Assembly (NCBI RefSeq): GCF_000718985.1
Contig: NZ_JODL01000019.1
Coordinates: forward strand, 1-64,000
From: Streptomyces megasporus
Lineage (GTDB): Bacteria > Actinomycetota > Actinomycetes > Streptomycetales > Streptomycetaceae
Length of the DNA: 64,000 nucleotides
Direction: 5' to 3'
The position numbers and the translations under genes are program-made. The notes beneath the pieces are model-generated. The model saw only the letters and a list, made by a program, of their open reading frames with translations. It searched no databases and was not told where the DNA came from. Of the stretch, positions 8,106 through 19,425 are shown in pieces (position 1 is the stretch's first letter; every line of letters begins with the position of its first letter).

Positions 8106-8657
8106 TCAGGCCGTCCCGGCCCGGCGGCGCTGCCACCGGCGGCGGGGCGGATGGACGGCCCGGCCCAGCCGGCGGCCGAGCAGCAGATAACCCAGGAGCG
8201 CGCCGGTGGTGTTGAGGATGACGTCGTCGATGTCGAACGCCCGGCCCGGGACGACGACCCCCTGCGTCAGCTCCACCGCGATCATCGCCACCGCGGTCAG
8301 CGCGACCACCCGCAACAGCCCGCGGGCGCGGGGCCAGGCCACCGGCAGCAGCACGCCGAAGGGCACGCCCAGCGCGATGTTCCCGCCGAGCTGTTTGACA
8401 GTGTCGCGGAACGCCGGCTGGTCGAGGTAGGCGCGGATGGAGTCCCCGGGACGCAGGTTGACGTGGGTCAGGGACTCCGAGGCGTACGAGGGGGTCAGCG
8501 TCAGCCTGGCGAGGACCACGGCGAACAGCACCGTCGCCGCCAGGGCCACCACCATCGCCAGCGCCCGCACCACGGGGGAGCGGGGCGGCCCGGTCTCCTC
8601 CCGCGGCGTCGCGTCCGCGGCGGTGTCCGCGTCTCTCGGCGGGAGACGGCGCCTCAT
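8106..8657 (-). CDS. VanZ family membrane protein
   Basis: This 183-residue protein is of the VanZ-like family. A charged N-terminus of about 30 residues precedes four predicted helices: VVRALAMVVALAATVLFAVVLARL, GGNIALGVPFGVLLPVAW, LLRVVALTAVAMIAVELTQ, and the segment after DIDDVILNTTGALLGYLLLG. The IELTQ-like VELTQ and the FDIDDVILNTTGALLGY signature are diagnostic. VanZ itself affects teicoplanin resistance in enterococci, but most Streptomyces homologues have no assigned role. The ATG at 8657 follows a GGGGGTG ribosome-binding site. Confidence 0.85.
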   Translation of the reverse strand: MRRRLPPRDADTAADATPREETGPPRSPVVRALAMVVALAATVLFAVVLARLTLTPSYASESLTHVNLRPGDSIRAYLDQPAFRDTVKQLGGNIALGVPFGVLLPVAWPRARGLLRVVALTAVAMIAVELTQGVVVPGRAFDIDDVILNTTGALLGYLLLGRRLGRAVHPPRRRWQRRRAGTA

Positions 8658-8933
8658 GCGATCCACCCCCGGGTCGTGGTCGTCGACGGTATGGCGTGAG
8701 TCCGTGGCGTGATGCCGGGTACTCTCGGTGAGGGGTCGTATGCGCGGTGGCGCGTCGAACGCCCGGTTCCGATCCGTCCCTCGCACCGAACCCGCGCCCC
8801 GCGCCCCACGGTCCCGCGTCGAGGCGATCTGGGCGGACCGGCGGCCGGGCCGGCGGCGGGCCGGAGGGGGAGCGGGGATGAGCGACGCCGAGGGAGCCCG
8901 GACGCCCGGCGCGGACCGGGGGGAGACGCGGAC

Positions 8934-10856
8934 ATGAGGGCGTCGCCGGAGGCGGCGCTGCGGACGGCGCTCGCCCTCGTGCTGCTGGCGGGGTTCCACA
9001 CGCTGTCGTGGGCGCTGGTCCTGCTCTACTGCGCCTACACGGCCCTGATGGCGTGGGTGGTGCTGGTCGACGGGACACGACTGACCTCGCCGACGCCGCT
9101 CTACGTCGCCGTCTTCGGACTCCCGGCCGTCGCGGCGGTCCTGCGCGGCCTGTTCGCCGGCGGTCGCCCGCCGGCCGCCGGACGGGACACGCCGGCGGTC
9201 GACCGGGAGCGGGCGCCGGAGCTGTGGCGGACGGTCGCCGACCTGGCCCGCGCGGTGGGCGCGCCCGAACCGACCGAGATCCGGCTGACGTTGGAGGCCA
9301 ACGCGTCCGTCAGCGAGGAGACCCGCCACGGCTTCGGGGTCCTCGCCCGCCGCATGGAGATCGGCGTCCCGCTGCTGGCGGGACTGCGCGCGGACGAGCT
9401 GCGGGCGGTGCTCTGCCACGAACTGGGCCACTACGCGCGGCGGCACACCCGGTTCGCGGCGATCGCCCACCGGGGCTCGTCCGCCCTGCACCGGACGCGG
9501 GCGGACATCGCCGAGGCGTCGGCGGGCAACCCCCTGGTGGCGATGTACTCGGGGCTGCAGTTCCGGCTGCTGGGAGCGTACGCCTGGCTGTACGACGCCA
9601 TCACGTTCGGCGTGCGGCGGCGCCAGGAGTTCCAGGCGGACGCCGCCGCCGCGGCCGTGGCGGGGCGCGAGGCGACGGTGTCCGCCCTGACCGCCGTCCA
9701 CGCCGTCGCCGCGGCCTGGGCCGACTTCCGCGCCCGCCTGCTGGAGCCCATGGCCGGGCGCGGCAGGACGCCCGACGACCCGCTGTGGCCCTTCGCCCTG
9801 ATGCTGGCCGACCCCGAGTACGCCGAGACGCTGGAGCGGTGGCGGCACCGGCCGGAGCCGCCCCGCTCGCGCCTGGACTCCCACCCCTCGCTCGACCGCC
9901 GCCTCGCCGCCCTCGACCGCCGCCCCGCGGCCGGGCCGGCGGCGGACCCCCGCCCCGGGTGGACCCTGCTGGGCGAGGACGCCCGGCTCCCCGAGGGCGT
10001 GTGGGAGTCCCTGCTGCGTCCGCTCCTCCCGCCCGGTGTCGCGCGCGGCACCGGGCAGCCGTGGGAGGAGTGGCTGGACGACGCCGCCGAGGCGCGGGTC
10101 GTCCGGGCCGTCGAAGAGCTGCGCCACCCCCTCGCCCTCCTCGGAGGACCGGCGGAACCCACGCTCGACGCCCTCCTGGACCTGCTCGCCGACGAGCGGG
10201 GCGCGGAACTGGCCGGAGCGCTGCACGACACGGGGTGGGGATCGGACCTGTGGGGCGGCCCGGGAACCCCGGTGCGGGCGCTCACCACCCTGGTCGGCCA
10301 GGGGCTGGTCGTCGCGGGTCGGGCGGGGTGGGCCGCGCGCTGGACGGGCCCGGCCGCGCTGATCGTGTACGACGCCGAGGCCCGGGAGACGATGGAGCTG
10401 GCCCGTCGGGCGGTGGCCGACCCCGACGCCGTCTCCCGGCTCCGCGCCCGGCTCGTCCTGTGCGGCGTCAACACCGCGGCCCCGCTGGACCGCACCGGCC
10501 CGCCGGCTCCGGGCCCGGCCCGTTCGTCGCCGCCCCCGACGCCCCCCGCTCCCCGGCGCCCGGTCTGGCCCCTGGTCGCCCTGGGGGCGATCATGGCGGT
10601 CTTCGTGTGGAGCGCCCTCGGCGCCGACGAACCGGAGCGGCCCCTTCCCGGCATCCCCGTCCCGACCGGCACCCCGCGCGTGTCGGACACCTTTCGCCTG
10701 CCGGAGCCCGCGTACCCGACGGACGTCTCGTACCCGCCGAACCTTCCGCCTCCCGGCGTGACGTGCGAGCCCGGCGAGGTGGCCTTCGGCCCGGCGTGCC
10801 TGCCGCTCGACGGCCTCCGCTCCCCGTTCGACGCCGACCCTCCCCCGCGCGGGTGA
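8934..10856 (+). CDS. M48 family membrane metallopeptidase
   Basis: This 640-residue protein has N-terminal helices (about 10-47 and 56-73) followed by a peptidase domain with the zinc motif HELGH (H162, E163, H166). The third ligand is probably the Glu in RRRQEFQADAAAA. It resembles HtpX/Ste24-type membrane proteases that degrade or process membrane proteins. The C-terminal half is unusual: a long hydrophilic region, a Pro-rich linker, one more helix (PVWPLVALGAIMAVFVWSALG, about 542-562) and a short Pro-rich extracytoplasmic tail with two Cys. The ATG at 8934 has a GGGGGAGA ribosome-binding site; upstream in-frame codons lack family similarity. Confidence 0.85.
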   Translation: MRASPEAALRTALALVLLAGFHTLSWALVLLYCAYTALMAWVVLVDGTRLTSPTPLYVAVFGLPAVAAVLRGLFAGGRPPAAGRDTPAVDRERAPELWRTVADLARAVGAPEPTEIRLTLEANASVSEETRHGFGVLARRMEIGVPLLAGLRADELRAVLCHELGHYARRHTRFAAIAHRGSSALHRTRADIAEASAGNPLVAMYSGLQFRLLGAYAWLYDAITFGVRRRQEFQADAAAAAVAGREATVSALTAVHAVAAAWADFRARLLEPMAGRGRTPDDPLWPFALMLADPEYAETLERWRHRPEPPRSRLDSHPSLDRRLAALDRRPAAGPAADPRPGWTLLGEDARLPEGVWESLLRPLLPPGVARGTGQPWEEWLDDAAEARVVRAVEELRHPLALLGGPAEPTLDALLDLLADERGAELAGALHDTGWGSDLWGGPGTPVRALTTLVGQGLVVAGRAGWAARWTGPAALIVYDAEARETMELARRAVADPDAVSRLRARLVLCGVNTAAPLDRTGPPAPGPARSSPPPTPPAPRRPVWPLVALGAIMAVFVWSALGADEPERPLPGIPVPTGTPRVSDTFRLPEPAYPTDVSYPPNLPPPGVTCEPGEVAFGPACLPLDGLRSPFDADPPPRG

Positions 10857-10876
10857 GGCGCGCGGGGACGCCTTCC

Positions 10877-10882
10877 TAGCAT
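10877..10882 (+). promoter_or_regulatory. -10 box for the leaderless MFS gene
   Basis: TAGCAT is followed by 7 nt and the ATG at 10890, which favours that start over the ATG at 10881 that overlaps the box. Confidence 0.5.
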
Positions 10883-10889
10883 GGACGGC

Positions 10890-12380
10890 ATGGTCGAACG
10901 CCCGGCGGACGCCGACATCCACGAGACGGAGCGGGAAGAGCGGGGAAAGCAGGGGAAGCGGGAGGGACGGGAGAAGCGACCGGGAAGCCGGGCCGGGACG
11001 CTGTGGGTGGTGGTCCTCGCCGCCTGCGCGGGCCAGTTCCTCGTCGTCCTCGACGTCTCCGTGGTCAACGTCGCGCTGCCCTCCATCCGCGCCGAGCTGC
11101 GCATGGACCAGACCGGGCTGCAGTGGGTCGTCAACACCTACAGCCTGACCTTCGCCGGGTTCATGCTGCTCGGCGGACGGGCCGGCGACCTCTTCGGACG
11201 CAAACGCGTCTTCCTCTTCGGACTCGGCCTGTTCACCGCCGCGAGCCTCGCGGGCGGCCTCGCCCTGGAACCCTGGCAACTGCTGGCCGCACGGGCCGTC
11301 CAAGGCGTGGGGGCCGCCGTCCTCGCCCCCTCCACCCTGACCCTGCTCACCACCTCCGTCCCCGAGGGACCGGCCCGGGCGCGGGCCATCGGCACCTGGA
11401 CGGCGGTGGGCGCCGGAGGCGGCGCGGCGGGCGGCTTCGTCGGCGGAGTGCTCACCGACACGCTGTCCTGGCGCTGGGTGCTGCTGGTCAACGTGCCCGT
11501 CGGGGTGCTCGTCCTCGCCGCGGCGGCGTTCGTGCTGAGGGAGGACCGCGCCGGCGAGAGGGGGAGCCTCGACGTGCCCGGCGCGGTGCTGGTCACCGGT
11601 GGGCTCGGCGCGGTGGCGTACGGGATCGTGCAGACGGAGGCCGCCGGCGGGCTGGACGTCGCCACCCTCCTGCCCCTGCTGGGCGGGCTCGCGCTGCTCG
11701 GGGCGTTCGTCGCGGTCGAGGCCCGGACCAGGGTTCCGCTGATGCCGCTGCGCCTGTTCCGGCTCCCGTCGGTGTCGGCCGCGAACCTCGCGATGTTCGT
11801 CTGCGGCGCCGCCCTGGTGTCCTCCTGGTACTTCATGTCCCTGCACATGCAGAACGTGCTGCGGTTCACCCCCCTCCAGGCGGGCCTGGGCTTCCTGCCG
11901 CACTCCCTGGCCGTCGTCACCGGCTCCAAGCTCGCCCCCCGGCTGATGCACTGGGCGGGGGCCAAGAGCACCGCGCTGACGGGCGTGACGCTGTCCGCCT
12001 GCGGGTTCCTCTGGTACGGCCTCGTCCTGGACGTCGACGGCGGCTACGCGGGCACGGTCCTGGGGCCCGGGGTCGTCACGATGCTCGGCACCGGCCTGCT
12101 GGCCACCCCGCTCGCCTCCCTGGCCACCACCGGAGCCCCGTACCGGGACGCGGGCGTGGTCTCGGCGATGGTGAACACCTCCCGCACCATGGGCGGCTCC
12201 CTGGGCCTGGCGGTCCTGTCCACCGTCGCCGCCTCCCGCATCACCGGCGACGCCCCGTCCGACCTCGTCCCCGGCTACGCCCTCGCCTTCCGCACCGGCT
12301 CGGCCGTGCTGGCGTGCTCGCTGCTGCTGATCCTGTTCACGCTTCCGGGAGAGAGCCGCCGCACGGCACGGGAGGGCTGA
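10890..12380 (+). CDS. DHA2-type MFS drug exporter (EmrB/QacA family)
   Basis: This roughly 496-residue transporter has 14 predicted helices. A Lys/Arg/Glu-rich N-terminal tail precedes helix 1 (LWVVVLAACAGQFLVVLDVSVVNVALPSI), which contains the DHA2 motif D1 (LDxSVVNVALP). Motif A (GGRAGDLFGRKRV) lies between helices 2 and 3, and motif C-like Gly-rich sequence in helix 5. It should expel toxic compounds or a secondary metabolite using the proton gradient. The longer start at 10881 is possible, but the -10 box placement favours 10890. No adjacent TetR/MarR regulator is present. Confidence 0.85.
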   Translation: MVERPADADIHETEREERGKQGKREGREKRPGSRAGTLWVVVLAACAGQFLVVLDVSVVNVALPSIRAELRMDQTGLQWVVNTYSLTFAGFMLLGGRAGDLFGRKRVFLFGLGLFTAASLAGGLALEPWQLLAARAVQGVGAAVLAPSTLTLLTTSVPEGPARARAIGTWTAVGAGGGAAGGFVGGVLTDTLSWRWVLLVNVPVGVLVLAAAAFVLREDRAGERGSLDVPGAVLVTGGLGAVAYGIVQTEAAGGLDVATLLPLLGGLALLGAFVAVEARTRVPLMPLRLFRLPSVSAANLAMFVCGAALVSSWYFMSLHMQNVLRFTPLQAGLGFLPHSLAVVTGSKLAPRLMHWAGAKSTALTGVTLSACGFLWYGLVLDVDGGYAGTVLGPGVVTMLGTGLLATPLASLATTGAPYRDAGVVSAMVNTSRTMGGSLGLAVLSTVAASRITGDAPSDLVPGYALAFRTGSAVLACSLLLILFTLPGESRRTAREG

Positions 12381-12431
12381 CCCCGGCGCACGGGGCGGAC
12401 GGCCGTCCCCCCGCCCCCGTACCCGTGCCGA

Positions 12432-12884
12432 TCACCATCCGTACCGGTCGCGGAGGTCGTCCACGCACCGCTCCTGCTCGGCGGAGGTGCCGGCGTCGCG
12501 CATGCAGGCCCGGAAGTCGTCGAACGCGTCGGAGCCGAGGAAGGCCAGGCCGGCGGAGATCAGGGCGACCGAGAGCACCAGCCCGACGAAGCCCGTGATC
12601 GCCCCGGTGAGGGCCATCCAGCCGTTGGTCGCCTCGCCCCGCCTGCCGCGGCGGTAACCGACGACGCCGAACACGAGCGCCAGCACCCCCGGCACCACGC
12701 CCAGGAGGACGGTCCAGAACATCACCAGGGCGATCAGCCCGAGCACGAAGGCGGCGATGCCCATGCCGTCCCGGGGCCGTTCCTCGGGCGCGGGAGGGGA
12801 CGCGGGCGGCTCGGGTTCCTGGTGCCCCCAGTCCTGCGAGTAGGGGCCCCAGTCCTGTGGAGGAGGGTAGGAGTGCGAAGGCAC
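12432..12884 (-). CDS. DUF4190 domain membrane protein
   Basis: This 150-residue protein has a Pro/Gln/Trp-rich cytosolic head (YPPPQDWGPYSQDWGHQEPEP) and the DUF4190 two-helix unit (GIAAFVLGLIALVMFWTVLLGVVPGVLALVFGVVGYRRGRR, then a second pair). A C-terminal segment with two Cys (CMRDAGTSAEQERCVDDLRDRYG) is probably outside the membrane and able to form a disulphide. Function is unknown. The GTG at 12884 is fixed by a near-perfect AAAGGAGGT ribosome-binding site. Confidence 0.82.
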   Translation of the reverse strand: MPSHSYPPPQDWGPYSQDWGHQEPEPPASPPAPEERPRDGMGIAAFVLGLIALVMFWTVLLGVVPGVLALVFGVVGYRRGRRGEATNGWMALTGAITGFVGLVLSVALISAGLAFLGSDAFDDFRACMRDAGTSAEQERCVDDLRDRYGW

Positions 12885-13033
12885 CGCGACCTCCTTTCGG
12901 AGGGGTTCTCCGGGTCCGTCCCTCCCGCCGTACCCGCCGCTCGGGCAGGCATGCGGGCCGACGCCGCGACGAGGCCCGGACCGGTCGGGAGCGGCGGGAC
13001 GGACGGGCGTGCGGCCCCGGACACCGACCGCGT

Positions 13034-13039
13034 TAGCGT
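13034..13039 (+). promoter_or_regulatory. -10 box for the leaderless P450 gene
   Basis: TAGCGT is followed by 7 nt and the GTG at 13047, so the message is probably leaderless. Confidence 0.5.
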
Positions 13040-13046
13040 CGAGGGC

Positions 13047-14354
13047 GTGCACGACGAGAAAGCCACCCACGGGACGCCGCCGTCCGCAGGGCCCCTCCCG
13101 CCCATGCCCGCAGCGTCTCTCCCACCCATGCCCGCCCTGTTCACCCACGAATTCGCCACCGACCCCTACCCCGCCTACGCCTGGCTGCGCGAGCACGCGC
13201 CGGTGCACAGGACCGTGCTGCCCAGCGGGGTGGAGGCGTGGCTGGTGACGCGGTACGCCGACGCGCGCGAGGTGCTGGCCGACCCGCGGCTGAGCAAGAA
13301 CCCCGCACACCACAGCGAGGCCGCGCACGGCAAGGGGAAGGTGGGCATTCCCGGGGAACGCAGCGCGAACCTGATGACGCACCTGCTCAACATCGACCCG
13401 CCCGACCACACCCGGCTGCGGCGACTGGTGTCCAAGGCGTTCACCCCGCGCCGGGTGGCGGCCTTCGAACCGCGCGTGCGGGAGCTGGCCGACCGGCTGA
13501 TCGACGGCTTCGCGGAGCGCGGGCACGCGGACCTCATCCACGAGTTCGCCTTCCCGCTGCCCATCTACGCCATCTGCGACATGCTCGGCGTCCCCGCCGA
13601 GGACCAGGACGACTTCCGCGACTGGGCGGGCATGATGATCCGCCACGGCGGCGGCCCGCGCGGCGGGGTGGGCCGGGCGGTGAAACGGATACGCGCGTAC
13701 CTGGCCGAACTGATCCACCGCAAGCGCGGCGACCTGGGCGACGACCTGATCTCGGGGCTGATCCGGGCCAGTGACCACGGTGAGCAGTTGACGGAGAACG
13801 AGGCCGCGGCGATGGCGTTCATCCTGCTCTTCGCCGGTTTCGAGACCACCGTCAACCTCATCGGCAACGGCACGTACGCGCTGCTGGAACACCCCGACCA
13901 ACGACGGCTGTTCCAGGACGCGCTGGCGGCGGGGGACACCGGACTGCTGCGGACCGCGGTGGAGGAACTGCTGCGCTACGACGGACCGGTGGAGCTGGCG
14001 ACCTGGCGGTTCGCCACCGAACCGATGACGATCGGCGGGCAGCGAGTGGAGACCGGCGAACCGGTGCTGGTGGTGCTGGCCGCCGCCGACCGCGACCCTT
14101 CGAGGTTCCACGATCCGGACACGTTGGACCTTACACGCAGTGACAACCCGCACCTCGGGTACGGCCATGGCATCCACTACTGCCTGGGCGCGCCGCTGGC
14201 CCGGCTGGAGGGGCGGATCGCCCTCGCGGCCCTGTTCGAACGCCTCCCCGACCTGCGGCTCGCGGTGGAACCGTCCGCGCTGCGCCGACGCGGCGGCCTC
14301 ATCATGCGCGGACTGCGCGACCTGCCGGTGGAGTTCGAACCGGTACGCGGGTGA
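13047..14354 (+). CDS. Cytochrome P450 (CYP107-like)
   Basis: This 435-residue class I bacterial P450 shows all hallmarks. The I-helix oxygen-activation motif is AGFETT (263-268), where many relatives have AGHETT, so Phe replaces the usual His. The ExxR pair is E307/R310, and the haem loop GYGHGIHYCLG places the proximal thiolate at C379. It monooxygenates an unknown small molecule using electrons from ferredoxin and its reductase; neither is encoded nearby. The GTG start at 13047 is chosen because a -10 box sits 7 nt upstream and the N-terminal MPAL..FATDPYPAYAWLREHAPV region aligns with the family. Confidence 0.92.
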   Translation: MHDEKATHGTPPSAGPLPPMPAASLPPMPALFTHEFATDPYPAYAWLREHAPVHRTVLPSGVEAWLVTRYADAREVLADPRLSKNPAHHSEAAHGKGKVGIPGERSANLMTHLLNIDPPDHTRLRRLVSKAFTPRRVAAFEPRVRELADRLIDGFAERGHADLIHEFAFPLPIYAICDMLGVPAEDQDDFRDWAGMMIRHGGGPRGGVGRAVKRIRAYLAELIHRKRGDLGDDLISGLIRASDHGEQLTENEAAAMAFILLFAGFETTVNLIGNGTYALLEHPDQRRLFQDALAAGDTGLLRTAVEELLRYDGPVELATWRFATEPMTIGGQRVETGEPVLVVLAAADRDPSRFHDPDTLDLTRSDNPHLGYGHGIHYCLGAPLARLEGRIALAALFERLPDLRLAVEPSALRRRGGLIMRGLRDLPVEFEPVRG

Positions 14355-14359
14355 CGCTC

Positions 14360-14393
14360 GGTCACTTATGTGACCTTCACGTGATCTACGTGA
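14360..14393. promoter_or_regulatory. Two dyad operators upstream of the rpfC-like promoter
   Basis: Two GTCAC/GTGAC-type palindromes lie side by side: GGTCAC-4-GTGACC at 14360-14375 and TCACGT-5-ACGTGA at 14377-14393. They end 7 bp before the -35 box, an activator position. Crp is a candidate because rpf genes are cAMP-Crp targets in S. coelicolor, but the spacing does not match the classical Crp box exactly. Confidence 0.45.
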
Positions 14394-14400
14394 CACTGGC

Positions 14401-14429
14401 TTGTGATGATCGGACCGGGACGCTACCTT
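14401..14429 (+). promoter_or_regulatory. Vegetative promoter of the rpfC-like gene
   Basis: TTGTGA and TACCTT are separated by 17 bp, giving a predicted start near 14436 and a leader of about 47 nt. Confidence 0.6.
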
Positions 14430-14482
14430 CGGCCGACAACTGCTGAACCTTTCTCACTCCCCACGTACGAGAGGCCTCACAC

Positions 14483-15493
14483 ATGCTTTCCGGGAACGGT
14501 AGACACCGCCGCCCCCGCCAGGCTCCCGCCATCTTCGTCACGGCCGGGATGACCGGTGCGGGGATCGCCATGCCCCTCCTCGGCGCGACGGGCGCCCAGG
14601 CGGCCGACCTCGACACCTGGGACCGGGTCGCCCAGTGCGAGAGCGGCGGGCTGTGGAGCGCCGACACCGGCAACGGCTACTACGGAGGCCTCCAACTCAC
14701 CCAGGAGACCTGGGAGGAGTACGGCGGCACGGCCTACGCGGAGCGTCCCGACCTCGCCAGCCGCAGCCAGCAGATCGCGGTGGCCGAGAAGATCCTGGCC
14801 GACCAGGGGCCGGACGCCTGGCCGAGCTGCGGCGTCAACGCCGGGTTGCGCTACGACTCCACGGGCGAGGCGCCGGCCATCGACCCGGACAACATCCTGC
14901 CCACCGAGGAGGAGTCGGCCTCCCCCTCCACCGGGCGGAAGGACGGCGGGGACCGAAGCGGTGGGACGGAGGGCTCGGGGAAGCCCGCGGAGCCCGCCGA
15001 CGGCGCCGAGCGGGACCGGAAGACCCAGAGGTCCCAGGAGTCCCAAGAAGCCGAGAAGACCGAGAAGCCCGAGGGCGGCGCGGCGACGGACGAGCGGGCG
15101 GGGAAGGCGCCCGAGGGCGGCGCCGAGGCACGCGAGAAGGCCGCGGACGCCCCGGGAGCGGGCACCGGACGGCACCGCGGCGAGCGCGACCCGCGCGAGC
15201 TGGAACTGGAGGCCGCCGAGCGGGCAAAGGGACGGGAGACCGCCGAGGACGGGCGGCCCGAGACCGCGGACGACCGCACGGACCGCTCCGAGGCCCGGGC
15301 CGGGCTGAGCGGCGAGGGCCCCCTCACGGTGGGCGGGGGCTACCTGGTGCGGCCCGGCGACTCACTCTCGGCGATCGCCCGGGAGCACGAGCTGAGGGGC
15401 GGTTGGACGGAGCTGTACGAGACCAACAAGGAGATCGTGGGCGACGATCCGGACCTCATCCTGCCGGGTCAGGAACTCACCCTCGGCCGATGA
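14483..15493 (+). CDS. rpfC: Resuscitation-promoting-factor-like transglycosylase with LysM (RpfC-like)
   Basis: This 336-residue secreted muralytic enzyme has a signal peptide (about 1-40, ending GAQAA). The Rpf catalytic domain follows ([36 protein letters not shown]), whose Glu in QCESGG is the catalytic acid. Then comes a Glu/Lys/Arg-rich disordered linker of about 160 residues, and a C-terminal LysM (YLVRPGDSLSAIAREH...LILPGQELTLG) that binds peptidoglycan. Such enzymes cleave glycan strands to promote spore germination and growth. It lies directly upstream of the riboswitch-controlled rpfA; the rpfC name rests on remembered S. coelicolor gene order. Confidence 0.85.
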   Translation: MLSGNGRHRRPRQAPAIFVTAGMTGAGIAMPLLGATGAQAADLDTWDRVAQCESGGLWSADTGNGYYGGLQLTQETWEEYGGTAYAERPDLASRSQQIAVAEKILADQGPDAWPSCGVNAGLRYDSTGEAPAIDPDNILPTEEESASPSTGRKDGGDRSGGTEGSGKPAEPADGAERDRKTQRSQESQEAEKTEKPEGGAATDERAGKAPEGGAEAREKAADAPGAGTGRHRGERDPRELELEAAERAKGRETAEDGRPETADDRTDRSEARAGLSGEGPLTVGGGYLVRPGDSLSAIAREHELRGGWTELYETNKEIVGDDPDLILPGQELTLGR

Positions 15494-15575
15494 CCGGGAG
15501 GCGCGGAGTGACCCTCCTGGGCTACTGCGGCGTGTCCTTTCTGTCCGGCCTAACGCGCACTGCCTGACCTGCGCG

Positions 15576-15607
15576 ATTCACCCTTCCCGGCGTCAGGAAG
15601 GGTGAAT
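15576..15607 (+). terminator. Terminator after the rpfC-like gene
   Basis: A perfect 12-bp stem (ATTCACCCTTCC / GGAAGGGTGAAT) encloses an 8-nt loop. It insulates the downstream rpfA riboswitch transcript. The arms are also a good dyad, so an operator role is an alternative. Confidence 0.6.
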
Positions 15608-15680
15608 GGTCGGTTTCTGGCATGCTTTGAGGTGTATGCCCCGGTGTGCTTACCGTCTTCTCGCTCGCGACCGCGAGTGC

Positions 15681-16591
<911 letters not shown>

Positions 16592-16632
16592 CGCGCGCGG
16601 CCCGCCCGGCCCCCACGGCCCGGCGACGCCGA

Positions 16633-16690
16633 CCCGGTGCGGTGTGCCGCTCCTCTCTTGCGGAGGGGCCCCGCACCGGGTTTATTTATT
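16633..16690 (+). terminator. Intrinsic terminator after rpfA
   Basis: CCCGGTGCGG pairs with CCGCACCGGG around an inner hairpin and is followed by TTTATTTATT at 16681-16690, an unusually T-rich tail for this genome. Confidence 0.8.
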
Positions 16691-16720
16691 CCGGAAACAA
16701 ATTGCTCATGACCTCTTTGA

Positions 16721-18136
<1,416 letters not shown>

Positions 18137-18177
18137 GGCGCGGTCGCCCGCCGGACCGACGGACCGCGCCGCGTCCC

Positions 18178-18224
18178 CCGTCGTGTCCCCGCCGCCGTCC
18201 CGTACGGTGGCGGGGACACGACGG
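18178..18224 (+). terminator. Strong hairpin after eno
   Basis: A perfect 16-bp stem (18178-18193 with 18209-18224) encloses a 15-nt loop, located between eno and the FtsB-like gene. Confidence 0.7.
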
Positions 18225-18291
18225 CACGCGGGTGCGTACGGAGACGCACCGAGGACGCACGAGGACGATCAGGGGCGACAGGGGAGGCGAG

Positions 18292-18816
18292 GTGGCCGCG
18301 GACCGGGACCGGTTCTCCACCGCGACCAGGCTCAGGGCGTTGGGCACACAGGCGGCGGAGCGCGTCTACCGCGCGCAGAACCGCCGGATGCGCGCACCGC
18401 GCCGCAGCCGTCTGACCGGCCGTGCCGCCCTGCTCGTCCTGGTCCTGTGCTCGCTGGTGGTCGCCCTCGCCTACCCGATGCGCCAGTACCTCTCCCAGCG
18501 CGCGGAGATCGCCGAACAGCGGCGCTTGGTCGAGGAGTTGCGCGACCGCGTGGAGAAGAAGCGCGACGAGAAGGCCCGCTGGCAGGACCCGGCCTACGTG
18601 GAGCGGATGATCCGCGAGCACCTGCTGTACGTCCGCCCCGGCGAGGTCGGCTACACCCTGCCGGAGGGCACGGCCGACAAGACCGCCGACGGCACCCTCG
18701 ACCGCCCGTCCGACGGCTCCTCCCGCTCCCGACGCACCGCCGGCCCAGAGCCCACCGAACAGGCCTGGTACCGGCACCTGTGGGACGGTGTGGACGAGGC
18801 GGACCGGCGTCCCTGA
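18292..18816 (+). CDS. FtsB/DivIC-type septum formation initiator
   Basis: This 174-residue bitopic membrane protein has a basic cytosolic N-terminus and one helix (AALLVLVLCSLVVALAYPM, about 44-62). A coiled coil follows (SQRAEIAEQRRLVEELRDRVEKKRDEKARWQDPAYVERMIREHLLYVRPGE, about 66-118), ending in the family YVRPGEVGY motif. It should belong to the divisome complex with FtsL/FtsQ at the septum. The C-terminal 50 residues are Ser/Arg/Glu-rich and not conserved. The GTG at 18292 has a GGGGAGG ribosome-binding site. The order eno, divIC-like, DUF501, ppx is the standard actinobacterial arrangement. Confidence 0.88.
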   Translation: MAADRDRFSTATRLRALGTQAAERVYRAQNRRMRAPRRSRLTGRAALLVLVLCSLVVALAYPMRQYLSQRAEIAEQRRLVEELRDRVEKKRDEKARWQDPAYVERMIREHLLYVRPGEVGYTLPEGTADKTADGTLDRPSDGSSRSRRTAGPEPTEQAWYRHLWDGVDEADRRP

Positions 18817-18879
18817 CCACCGACCCGCCGGCGACGGACCGTCCCCCGACACCCGCCGGCCCCGAGATCCGAGAGACCC

Positions 18880-19425
18880 ATGGACACGCCCCCGCCCCGC
18901 ACCGAACCCACCGAGCCCACCGACGCGGACGTCGAGGCCTTCGAGAAGCAACTCGGCCGCCCCCCGCGCGGCCTGCGCGCCATCGCGCACCGCTGCCCCT
19001 GCGGCCTGCCCGACGTGGTGGAGACGGCGCCGCGGCTGGAGGACGGCACGCCCTTCCCGACGACGTACTACCTCACCTGCCCGCGCGCGGCCTCCGCGAT
19101 CGGCACGCTGGAGGCCGAGGGCGTGATGAGGGAGATGACCGAGCGGCTGGGGACGGACCCGGAACTGGCCGCCGCCTACCGCCGGGCGCACGAGGACTAC
19201 ATCGCCCGCCGTGACGCGATCGAGGTGCTGGAGGGCTTCCCCAGCGCGGGCGGGATGCCCGACCGCGTGAAGTGCCTCCATGTGCTGGTGGCCCACTCCC
19301 TGGTCGCCGGACCGGGCGTGAACCCGCTGGGCGACGAGGCGATCGCCATGCTGCCCGAGTGGTGGCGGAAGGGCCCGTGTGTGTGCGTGGGCGACGGGGT
19401 CGAAGCACGGGAGGGCGCGGAGTGA
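18880..19425 (+). CDS. DUF501 domain protein
   Basis: This 181-residue protein of the DUF501 family is conserved across actinobacteria beside the ppx/gppA gene. It contains LGRPPRGLRAIAHRCPCGLPDVVETAPRLEDGTPFPTTYYLTCPRA and KCLHVLVAHSLVAGPGVNPLGDEA, with CPCG and KCLH as possible metal or active-site residues. Its stop overlaps the start of the following phosphatase gene (GTGA), so translation is coupled. Biochemical function is not known. Confidence 0.9.
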   Translation: MDTPPPRTEPTEPTDADVEAFEKQLGRPPRGLRAIAHRCPCGLPDVVETAPRLEDGTPFPTTYYLTCPRAASAIGTLEAEGVMREMTERLGTDPELAAAYRRAHEDYIARRDAIEVLEGFPSAGGMPDRVKCLHVLVAHSLVAGPGVNPLGDEAIAMLPEWWRKGPCVCVGDGVEAREGAE

